Virus record (IMG/VR): IMGVR_UViG_3300007539_000101
Coordinates: 1-32,345 of that record
Length of the DNA stretch: 32,345 bases
Direction: 5' to 3' (one strand)
Origin: a virus
Part shown: piece by piece, positions 1 to 8,700 of the stretch
Numbering within the stretch: position 1 is the first letter of the stretch
Layout of the letters: every line of letters starts with the position of its first letter
Notes under the pieces: generated by a model
Database searches by the model: none
What the model saw: only the letters and a program-made list of their open reading frames with translations
What the model was told of the DNA's origin: nothing
Position numbers and translations under genes: made by a program

Positions 1-463
1 AACCAACTGAGTCCCATAGGAACAACAAGTCGTACTCCAACTCCCCTTTCTCTTGGGAGTCCAACAAATTATTTATAAACTCAGTAATTTGTTCAATATA
101 CTCAAAGTCGTTATTAAAGATGAAGAACCCGTCCCAATCAAGTTCACCCGTTTCTTCATCAACAACTTCTTCACAGTCAAAACCCATAAGTTTTGCGTGG
201 TCAAAAGACCATTTTTGTTCTGTGATAATAAACACAGGAAGGATACCCTTCTTCTGTGCGTCAACCGCAGCTTTTACTAACGCAGTAGTCTTACCCGTGT
301 CCGAGTGACCCAAGAACATATTGATATGTCCCATAGCAGGACCTGGTACCCCTACCGCATCCAAAAATTCAGAACCTAAGTCGTAAAACCTCTGAGGTTT
401 GAATTTAGCAGAAGAAGAGAACTTCTTCTTTATGTCTTTAAAACTATTCTTTTTAATTGCCAT
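1..463 (-). CDS. uvsX: UvsX/RecA-like recombinase, C-terminus cut off by window edge
   Basis: The first 154 codons of a RecA/UvsX-type strand-exchange ATPase are present; the rest lies beyond the left edge. The Walker A motif is GHSDTGKTT (residues 52-60). A Walker-B-like hydrophobic strand ends in LLFLWDSVG (about 146-154). A glutamate after a beta strand (FIITEQKWS, about 79-87) sits where RecA has its catalytic Glu. By family knowledge it coats ssDNA and drives homologous pairing during recombination-dependent phage replication, working with gp32, whose gene lies just upstream. The ATG at 463 is preceded by an A-rich leader without a Shine-Dalgarno sequence and by three 14-bp tandem repeats. 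No separate promoter fits between the gp32 terminator and this start, so it may depend on readthrough. UvsX rather than bacterial RecA is inferred from the T4-like setting. Confidence 0.85.
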   Translation of the reverse strand, partial: MAIKKNSFKDIKKKFSSSAKFKPQRFYDLGSEFLDAVGVPGPAMGHINMFLGHSDTGKTTALVKAAVDAQKKGILPVFIITEQKWSFDHAKLMGFDCEEVVDEETGELDWDGFFIFNNDFEYIEQITEFINNLLDSQEKGELEYDLLFLWDSVG

Positions 464-474
464 TGTATTTTTGT

Positions 475-516
475 TTTTTCGTTACGAGTTTTTCGTAATG
501 AACTTTTCGTCATGAA
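475..516. repeat. Three tandem 14-bp imperfect repeats in the uvsX leader
   Basis: On the plus strand the units are TTTTTCGTTACGAG (475-488), TTTTTCGTAATGAA (489-502) and CTTTTCGTCATGAA (503-516). In the sense of the uvsX mRNA each contains ACGAAAA, spaced exactly 14 bases apart, and the array ends 11 bases before the ATG. The repeat is also partly self-complementary (TTACGA at 482-487 with TCGTAA). ACGAAAA also occurs in the leader and promoter of the DNA polymerase gene and upstream of gp32 and the tail tube gene. The function is unknown; an operator, a translational element or a middle-promoter activator site are possible. Confidence 0.75.
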
Positions 517-547
517 AAAGATGGGAGAGCATTACACCCTCCCATCT
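514..547 (-). terminator. Intrinsic terminator (or attenuator) after gp32
   Basis: A 9-bp perfect stem (519-527 AGATGGGAG with 539-547 CTCCCATCT, 11-base loop) is followed in minus-strand sense by a run of U ending at about 515. It sits 15 bases past the gp32 stop codon. Because uvsX follows directly with no room for its own promoter, it could act as a leaky terminator that sets the gp32 to uvsX ratio. Confidence 0.75.
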
Positions 548-561
548 GTAGGTTTTGGTTT

Positions 562-1425
562 TTAGAAAGGAAGGTCCTCATCAACCTCCATCTCTTCTTG
601 TGGGTCCTCAACTTCTTCCTTAACCACACGTTGTTTTGGTTGTGAGCCACCGATAGTTTCAGTATCTTCACCATCACCATATACGAACTTCTTAAGTTCA
701 GAGTCCCATACAGGTGTTTCACCACGAGCGACTGCTTCCAAGTATTCAGTAGGTCTCTGAGCATATACATCACTCCAAGTCATCTCATCTTCCATCCACT
801 CCTTCATCAAATCTGAATCTTCACTCAAAGGACATGGGTCGTCATACATGATGGTTTGAACGATGGTATACTCAATACCTGAATTGGTCTTAGATTTTGC
901 CAACTCAATAATCAAATCACGACCTTCGTTAGCGTCGGTGATATCACCTTTCGCTCTCCAAATCGGAATGATTTTATCAAGGATACCTTCTTGTTTGTAA
1001 TTATCCTTAAACCGCCAAAACTTAACACCATCTTCTTCATTGTCACGGTCAACAAGTTTTACAATGTAGAATTTACGAGGACGATATTGCATCGCGAGCT
1101 TCTTATCAGACTCTTTACCCGTTGACATCAACTCTTCGTAGACCTCGGTCAAAGGTGAACGCTCACCATCATTTTTACCTGGGTCATAGAGTTTAACCCA
1201 TTTTCCGTCAACTTGGACTTCGTGGAACCATACCTCCTTAAATGGTGATGAACCATCTGATGTTGGAAGGATACGGATACGAGCCTGTCCTGATTTAGTC
1301 CCCTTAGGGAGATAAGTTGTGAAATACTTCTTCAACCTCTCTTCTTGTGACATTCCGTCACCACCACCACGAGATGTGGTGTTCTTTTCGTACTGTGCGA
1401 GTACCGCGTCGAGTGCATTTGCCAT
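562..1425 (-). CDS. 32: gp32-like single-stranded DNA-binding protein
   Basis: A 287-aa protein, close to the length of T4 gp32 (301 aa). It has a basic N-terminal segment (EERLKKYF, about 28-35), an OB-fold-like core, and a very acidic C-terminal tail ending EEMEVDEDLPF, the kind of tail SSB proteins use to recruit replication partners. By family role it coats ssDNA at the replication fork and during recombination. Only one cysteine is present (residue 198), so the zinc site of T4 gp32 (three Cys, one His) is absent; H68 lies near the corresponding position but has no cysteine partners. It has its own Bacteroidota-type promoter upstream and a terminator downstream, so it can be made independently at high level. 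The start is ATG after an A-rich leader without Shine-Dalgarno. Confidence 0.85.
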   Translation of the reverse strand: MANALDAVLAQYEKNTTSRGGGDGMSQEERLKKYFTTYLPKGTKSGQARIRILPTSDGSSPFKEVWFHEVQVDGKWVKLYDPGKNDGERSPLTEVYEELMSTGKESDKKLAMQYRPRKFYIVKLVDRDNEEDGVKFWRFKDNYKQEGILDKIIPIWRAKGDITDANEGRDLIIELAKSKTNSGIEYTIVQTIMYDDPCPLSEDSDLMKEWMEDEMTWSDVYAQRPTEYLEAVARGETPVWDSELKKFVYGDGEDTETIGGSQPKQRVVKEEVEDPQEEMEVDEDLPF

Positions 1426-1469
1426 TTTGTTTTTCTTTTATTCGTTAAAAATTTATCTGTTACTCAAGT

Positions 1470-1500
1470 AAAATATAACAACGAAAAACGTTAAGTCAAA
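1470..1500 (-). promoter_or_regulatory. Bacteroidota-type promoter of gp32
   Basis: In minus-strand sense TTTG (1500-1497) is followed after 19 bases by TATATTTT (1477-1470), 44 bases before the gp32 ATG. This fits the Bacteroidota -33 TTTG / -7 TAnnTTTG pattern except for the last G. The spacer contains AACGTTTTTCGTT, an inverted repeat related to the ACGAAAA motif. The same arrangement precedes the DNA polymerase gene. Confidence 0.7.
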
Positions 1501-1508
1501 TCACCACA

Positions 1509-1536
1509 TAAAAAAAAAGACCGTTAGTAACGGTCT
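1509..1536 (-). terminator. Intrinsic terminator with the lipoprotein stop codon inside it
   Basis: A perfect stem GACCGTT (1519-1525) / AACGGTC (1529-1535), extended by one A-T pair, has a 3-base loop and is followed in minus sense by a run of U (1518-1510). It ends the long late minus-strand unit. The stop codon of the lipoprotein gene (1524-1526) is at the loop, so the last codons (encoding RDRY) form one arm of the hairpin. Confidence 0.85.
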
Positions 1537-1850
1537 CTTAAATGTTCTTCATCTGCAAAGTATGGGGGGTCATAAATATTTCTATCAACTCTAACAACTA
1601 TTTCAAATATAGAATCATTATTAGTTTTTTTTAAAAAAAGTATATAACCATCTCTATCAACAAATGGTTCGTTTAATTTTATTTGTTTTTTAAATCTTTG
1701 TGTCGGTCGTTTACCATCCCATTCTAATTCAATTTCAGATAAAAAATAATATTCTTCGGGGTTTTCAAATAGTTTATTCATTGTTGCACTACCACAACTA
1801 CTGAATAAAAGTAATGTTATTATTAATAAAATATTATAAACGTTCTTCAT
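1524..1850 (-). CDS. Small predicted lipoprotein
   Basis: A 108-aa protein from the ATG at 1850 (MKNVYN...). It begins with a short basic start, a hydrophobic stretch (ILLIITLLLF) and a lipobox-like FSSC (Cys 19), then GS, so it should be exported, lipid-modified at the Cys and anchored in a host membrane. An in-frame TTG lies six codons earlier (1868), but the ATG gives a cleaner signal peptide. The start overlaps the end of the upstream gene by 17 bases, suggesting translational coupling. The mature part (about 90 residues, ending RDRY) has no domain I recognise. Phage lipoproteins can be outer spanins or superinfection-exclusion proteins such as T5 Llp; neither can be assigned here. It is the last gene before a terminator. 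Confidence 0.7.
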   Translation of the reverse strand: MKNVYNILLIITLLLFSSCGSATMNKLFENPEEYYFLSEIELEWDGKRPTQRFKKQIKLNEPFVDRDGYILFLKKTNNDSIFEIVVRVDRNIYDPPYFADEEHLRDRY

Positions 1851-2493
1851 CTTCAAATGGTTTATCAAAAGACTTCTTTATATCACCATCTGAATAATTT
1901 TCAATCTCATCGCTCGTTAAAACATATTCATTTTTACCTGTTTTTTCAAACTCATCTTGTTTATCCATAAAAAAATCACTTAATTTTTGATTAAACGGAT
2001 AGCTATCTAAACTTCTTAACTGTAGTTTTTCTTCGGGTGACTTTTGTCTATACTTTTCAACTTTCTGTTCTAAGTCATTTATCTTACTTAATATACTATC
2101 CATTTCACCTAATTTAGATGTTAAGTCTTCTAATCTATTAAACATTGTCTCCATATACTCATCTTGTTTGTCAGATATATCTTTTTGAGTAGTAACTAAA
2201 TCAGTGATGTCTAATTCCTCAGTACCACCATTTTCCTCACTATTATCGATACTTTCCCCCTCATCTCCAACAATTTCAACATCAGGGTCTGTTTCAACAT
2301 CCACAGGTTCCGGTACTTCTTCAACACTATCAGTTTCTCCACCTTCAGGCGTCGGTGGTAATTCATCTGTGGTTTCTTCATTACCTCCCTCTAAATCAAC
2401 AGGTGGCGGTAATTCACCTTCTTGTTCTAAGACATAAGAATTTATTTTTTTATATCTTTCTATTTCTTTTAATAACTTTTTTTCTACTGACAT
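1834..2493 (-). CDS. Acidic Pro/Glu-rich protein with a coiled coil, unknown function
   Basis: A 219-aa protein I do not recognise. Residues 1-25 form a basic amphipathic helix (MSVEKKLLKEIERYKK). Residues about 25-100 are disordered and rich in Glu, Asp, Pro and Gly (for example GELPPPVDLEGGNEE). Residues about 100-150 look like a coiled coil (DKQDEYMETMFNRLEDL ... SILSKINDLEQKVEKYRQK). The tail is again charged. It lies at the end of the baseplate unit, between a 74-aa gene and the lipoprotein gene it overlaps. The composition would suit a scaffold, chaperone or flexible virion linker, but that is only inference. A variant of the ATATTTAT motif (AATATTTAC) lies just upstream. Confidence 0.7.
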   Translation of the reverse strand: MSVEKKLLKEIERYKKINSYVLEQEGELPPPVDLEGGNEETTDELPPTPEGGETDSVEEVPEPVDVETDPDVEIVGDEGESIDNSEENGGTEELDITDLVTTQKDISDKQDEYMETMFNRLEDLTSKLGEMDSILSKINDLEQKVEKYRQKSPEEKLQLRSLDSYPFNQKLSDFFMDKQDEFEKTGKNEYVLTSDEIENYSDGDIKKSFDKPFEDEERL

Positions 2494-2506
2494 TTTAGTA
2501 AATATT

Positions 2507-2731
2507 TTAACCGTTTAATAATGTTTTCATACCTGTAGGTGTTTCAACTCTTAGAGTTTTATTTAAATTCATAGTATTATCAACTCTTTCTATTAATCCG
2601 TCTCTCATCCTAACGGTATAACAATCCCCAGTATCCAAATCACATACCTCTTTATACCCATTACCTTGGTCTCTCTCTGTCAACCTTGTATCTTTTTGTA
2701 AGTAGTTGTCTAATAAATTTTTTATATTCAT
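2507..2731 (-). CDS. Small hypothetical protein, 74 aa
   Basis: A short protein of unrecognised family, charged, with two cysteines close together (EVCDLDTGDCYTVRMRDG, about residues 28-45) in a predicted beta hairpin. There is no membrane segment or signal peptide. It starts with ATG 14 bases after an ATATTTAT motif, the same spacing seen for several structural genes, and lies just downstream of the giant hub gene, so it is probably a late gene. The C-terminal PTGMKTLLNG ends 13 bases before the next start. Confidence 0.6.
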   Translation of the reverse strand: MNIKNLLDNYLQKDTRLTERDQGNGYKEVCDLDTGDCYTVRMRDGLIERVDNTMNLNKTLRVETPTGMKTLLNG

Positions 2732-2745
2732 AACTCTTTTTTTAT

Positions 2746-2754
2746 ATAAATATG
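2746..2754 (-). promoter_or_regulatory. ATATTTAT late-promoter-like motif, 74-aa gene
   Basis: CATATTTAT in minus sense, 14 bases before the ATG at 2731. Confidence 0.5.
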
Positions 2755-2771
2755 TAATTGTTTAGTAATAT

Positions 2772-5700
2772 TTACTGAGTATTCACCGCTCGTTTAAAAA
2801 TATTAATCCATTCATTGTAGTTTTCTTCTAAATTTGGGTTTTTATCTAAAGCGTCATTTATTTGTTTTTTAATCTCTGTAGCATTTGAGGCTGTGAAGTC
2901 TGACTTATAAATATTTTTATATAGTAGTCTAGTCATTGCTATTGCTTTACCATCTGTTGAATCTGGGTTTGATAGTGGTTTTAGGTCATTTAATAGTATT
3001 TGTTGATTTTTAAACTTTTCAACTATTAAGTTTAGGCAGTCATCTATACTATCAAAAGAGGCCATACATCCAATATTACTGTCTTTTTTAACACATACTT
3101 GTCCATTAGTATAGGTATTAGCTAACGTAGTATTTAAACTATTTATACCTACATTTATAAGGTTATTATTCTGTACCTCTATAGAATTTTTACCTTTCAT
3201 AATATTACCATATATAAATGCCCTCATATCCCCATTTATTGTCTGTACATTATTAAGATATTGAACAATATCCTGAGAATTAACATTACTAGATACTAAT
3301 GGTAGGAACGGTTTGAGTGGATAGTTTGACAGTCCCTCACATCTACTCTCATCTACAGCAATAGAGTTATTAACAGTACTATTTTCTGTCGTTCCTGAAT
3401 TTTCCTCTTGTTGTCTTTGTTTAAATAATTTATCTTTGTATGACTCTAAAATCTTTCTATTAACACTTATAACTAATTTATCTGGTTGTTGTAGTGAATA
3501 TTTTGAAACTCTTATACCTTCAAACTGAGTAACAAAGTCTCTAGAATTAATCGTATGACTTACACTCATTATTAAATAAGGTCCATAAAATAATGGGACC
3601 CTCTGTAGATTAAAATACATGGTGGGTTGTATCATGGCGTTACCCATAGAGGTTACTTGACAAGTATAACTTTTACTTCTGTAGAAATTATAAAGGGATT
3701 GTGACTGTTGCGCAGTTTTTTGTCCTGATGCTTGTGACCCTAAATCCGCCAATACTTGAAATGTTGGTGCAATATTTCTATGTTGTTGCATATCTAAGGA
3801 TATTGATTTAAATATTCCTTGATTTCTTATCCCAAAGTCCACGTTGAATCCAACGCACCTGTTACTTTCTGAGTAATCCGTTTTATTGGTCCCACTTTCA
3901 ATTAATGGATTCCCTGAAGGTCTAGTAATATCAAATGAATCATCATTTTTCCTAACATTTTTATTACCCTTCATATCTAAATTTGACGATGGTTCTCCGA
4001 CATAAATCGCCAACATTCTTGGTCTAGTATCTCTAGTATCTACCTCCATAAAAGTTCCGAAAGTATCGTTTGGTATATCCTGTGGTATTCCTTCAGCCCC
4101 CGGTGACCTGTCATTTAATCCATAGAAATTTGTATATACTGGTGTAGGCATAAATGTAAAATTATTTTTTTCATATATATGACCCATGAGTGAGTATACA
4201 CTCATGTCAGAATTTCTATTTTTCAAAAAGCTTCTTAACTCTTCAATATTAATAATCACCTTATCACCAACAGGTCTATTTGCCCTATCTAAAAATAAGA
4301 AGTCTTCAAATATTGTTTTTGTTTTAAAATCTTGACCCGAAATCCATTTATCATTCAGTGTTTGGAACGCTTTCCACAAACCAACTTTTTCAACCTCACC
4401 ATCAGTCGCGGATAGACTACTTTGTTCTTTTTGTGTGAATGTTACGTTTGGTAAATTTTTATTAAGTTGTATAAATGTATGATTTAAAATATTCGTTTGA
4501 AACGTTTTTTGGTCTTCGATAAATCCATTAAATTCGTCGTAGAACTCTTGTGGTGTTATGTTTGGAGTCTTTAGTTTTTTATCCGCATAAAGTTTAATAA
4601 TATTACTTAATAGTTTGACATTACTTTCATTAAATTCAACGTCCATATCAATAAAAAAGTCTGTTAGATATGAACCACTGTCTTTATAAATAAAATTATA
4701 ATTGTCAAAATATTCTCCAACATATAGGTACATTGCATTCCAAGCCTCAGGATTATTACTCTTACTTTGATTTAGGGTTATGTTGTTATTATTACTAGGT
4801 AGGGTGTTGCCTATGTAAGTACCGAATTCATATTTATCAACAGGATTGTTCAATTCTTCATTACTAAATGAATTAAACACCTTTCTATTATACTTTCCAG
4901 GATTACCTATTTTTAAGACTAAGTCTTTATTTAAAAAATTTATTTTGTGTTGTAATGTAAATGAGTCTAACTGTTTTTTAGAAATTTTATTTAAATTTTC
5001 TGAAAAATTCTCACTAAATTCTGGTTTATTAACAATTAACAGACTTTTTAAAACTGCGTATAAACTAATATCATAAGGATTAACTGTTGGTGTAATTCCA
5101 TATGATGGTGATTGGTTTTCATAAAGAGCCCTTAATCTAAAAATCTCTTCTGTTGGTAGTTCATTTTCTCCACTCTCTTCGTTATATATAAACAAGTCTT
5201 TATATTGTGGTTGACTTATAAAATCCTCAAATGTTTCTGAACCTCTACCTATAGAGTTGGAGTCAAATTTATCTTTAGGTAAACAAAAATTTAAGAACTT
5301 TTCCTCGAAGGTATCCAACATTTCTTTCGTAAAAACATTAAACATATCATCAATATTTGAATACTTTGTAATGTCTGTTTTATCTAAAAGATTAAATGCT
5401 TGTTTATTATCCTTTTTAGGGTCCACATATTTAAGGTATTCAAAAGTCGCCGGTTTATTTATTAAATCATTATCAAAATAACCATAGTTAGAGGATTCCC
5501 ATAAGAATCTACAAGTACCGTTATAAACCGCGGGATTATCTATAATATCCTGTGTTATTAATCCTTGTGTATTAAAACATTCAAAATTTGATTGATTAAA
5601 TTTTACTGAACCTACTGACGGTATAATTAAAAGTCTATCTTTGTCATAATCCTCAAATTCTGTATTATTCTTAATTTCAAAATAATAAGACCAGTTATTG

Positions 5701-8700
5701 ACATTTAAGATTCTGTTTGGGTTTTGCGGGTCGTATTTTCTATTCTTATTTAACGTGTTTGACGAATCATTTATTGATTTAAAGTTTCTGTTTACGTATG
5801 CGTCTTCAACCTCTTGGTTTGTATATCCATTAAAAATATTCTTTTTCGTAAAGTACCAATATACATCATTAACTATTTTAGGATAAAATCCGTTATTTAA
5901 TGTTACGTATTCAACGTTAGTCGGTATATCATCGATAGTTTGTAGACTACTTTCTATATTTTTTTGTTTATAATTATAATCTGAATTTAGATTATCTTTT
6001 ATAAGATATGTTTTTTGTCGATTATTTGTTATAGGGTCATACGCATTTACAAAATTAAAGTCTTCCCATATATCACTCAATATATCATTTCCATTTTCAA
6101 TATACTTTTTATATCTATGCCAAATAGAACCGTATTTTAAAATCCAAAGATATGGTAATTTATGTATTGCCGAAAATTTATTTAAACCGGCAAAAATATA
6201 GTCTAAATTAGTTGTGAGACCATCACCAAAACTTTTGAATTTTTCTCTAAGTGTCGCTAATGGTAACGAGTTTAAGTATAGGTACCCTAATGCAACATAT
6301 GGATTTTCTTCTCCGTTTTTATGTCTTTCTACTCCTTTAATAAAGGCATTTACAAAATATGGTGTGTTTAACAATGACGTGGTTTGTGTTGCCACTATAT
6401 TATTAACTGTGGTATCATAATTTTTACCATAGTCAATATATGATTCAGTTAAAAGTAATTTTTTTTCTGTTCTACTTAGGTAGTAATTAATTGCACCATT
6501 ATTAGATGTTACGTTAGGATTTGCTTGTGTATTAACTAAATCTTCTGGTGGTGTACCTCCTTGTTCAGGATTTCCACTTACATTTGTTATCCATTCAAAA
6601 TATGTAAAAACTTTTTTGTCTAAATCATTTTCATTTATGTCAAAAGTAGATATAGTCTTTTTAGTGTCTATAAAATTATAAATGTTAGATGTATTATTTG
6701 CATCAACCTCGCTACTTATTTTTTCACCTTCAGATAAGTTACTTTTTAACCAATTTAAATCGGTAAACGGATATTTGTCTAAAAATGAAATATCATTAGA
6801 TTTATTAGATTTTAAATATTTTCTTAATTTTTCAACAGATTCTGTAGAGCCCTCTACACTAGTGGAATAATCAGATATAAAGCTACTATTATATAACCCA
6901 TAATCTTTTTTGAGTGAATTTTTTATATATGGTGTTATATATTCGTTTCTAACAAACATATTCCAACTTCCCCCACCTGATGTTGATTTAAGGTATCTTA
7001 ATAAATTTTCATAACTAAAAGAAAAATTCTTTAACAATTGTATTAGTTCCAATGAATCTGAAGACGCGGTACTAATATTTAAGTTTTCAAAATCACCAAT
7101 AACACCATATATTGAGTCCTCATAACCACTATCTTTATATAAATTAGTATATGTCGAATCTACCATGGTTCTTTCAAGAATTTCATATAAAAATGGAACT
7201 ATAGATTTGTTTTCATATATATTATTACTATAAGGAAACAATAGAGAGTTAACTGAAACGTATGGTGTGACGCTAGCTTCGTTTGGGTTGTTTGTGTCAA
7301 TTTCTTGTTCCTCTATCTCAATCGCAGCCCTTATATATTCTTCAACAAATTCAACCTCAGGCCAAACATCATATCTATATCCCTGTGTGGTGTTAATTGA
7401 ATTTACGTCTCCTGGATATTTATCCTCATATTGTGGGTTTCCATTTTCATCATTAGTTATTTCAAAGTATTGTGGCCACGGGTAAATAACATTAGTATCA
7501 GACGGTAATCCATTATCACCAACTTCTTGTACATTATCTTTACTATCAGTACCTAAACTTTTATCTCCACCCAATATAACATTCAACCTTATAGGATTAT
7601 TTCTTTGTCTCCAAGAATTTTCATGAACATTATCCATTAACCTAAAAAAGGCGTCGGTATTGGCAGCTATTACCGCCATAATATTTTTTATTGTTGGGTT
7701 GAATCCAAGACCTGACGGTGATTTTATTTTCTTAGCTAATGCCTCCGAAAGTAAATCTTCAATTATTTTTTTCTGAGCTTGGAATTTTTGTTCTAAATCT
7801 TGTAATTTTTTTAGTATCGTATTTGACGCTAAATTAGCACTTCCATTAATATTACCAAATTTAAAAAATAAGTTATTACCATCATCTACCACTTCATAAG
7901 TTTTAGCGTCCAATGTCATACTATCGATAAAGTATTGTTTTTCTAAGTTTGACCTAAATGTGTTTAAAACTAATTCATCATTATTTATAACATTATTCCT
8001 TTTAGCGTAAGTTAATTTAATATCAATATTATCTAACCCATCAAGACTTTTTAAAAAATTATTTATCCCGACTTTGAAGGATAGACTGCTGTCAACTTTT
8101 TGATTGTCTATTACACAACTACCTTTACTACCGAATGTGGGGTCATTATTAATTAATTCGTTATACTCATTAATTATATTTTTTAATTCGGCGATTGCAT
8201 CTTTTTTACCTTGTAAATCAATTTCTTTTTTAAATCCATAAAGTACAGGTTCATTATTTTGTAAAGGTATTAATACATTATTAATGTCAATATATTTAGA
8301 AAACCATTCACTGTTGGCTCCAAAAACTTTTTTCCTGAAATCATTTATAGTTTTACTAAAAGCACCAATATCATTCAAAACAGACATATCTTCTTTACCA
8401 TACGCCTGCATTACGTAATTTTCAAATTTCTCCAGTTTTTTCTCTAACACAGAAAGGGTTAATGGATATCCCTGTTGATTTGGAAAGTCGTCCCCTATTA
8501 ATCCTTTAGACCTATATTCACTATAAACTTGTTTTAATATTTCAAGACCTTTAGTGGATTGTCTTGTATTAATCTCTGTGTTGTTTAGTCCTGCAGTGTT
8601 GGTTTGTGTCGTCGTATTCCCTTCAATCTCACCTGTTTTTTGGAACATATGAGGAAAGGTATATAAATTATTTATAGATATGTCAGATAAAATCGCGTAT

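Noticed and set aside
510-773. 87-aa minus-strand frame overlapping the end of gp32
   Set aside because: Out-of-frame with gp32, runs through the terminator hairpin, no domain.
1851-1868. TTG start extending the lipoprotein by six codons
   Set aside because: The ATG at 1850 gives a normal signal peptide with the lipobox Cys at residue 19; the extension adds residues inside the neighbouring gene without a better start signal.
2907-2915. AATATTTAT in minus sense
   Set aside because: Inside the hub gene and about 176 bases before the next start; shows that chance copies of the late motif occur.
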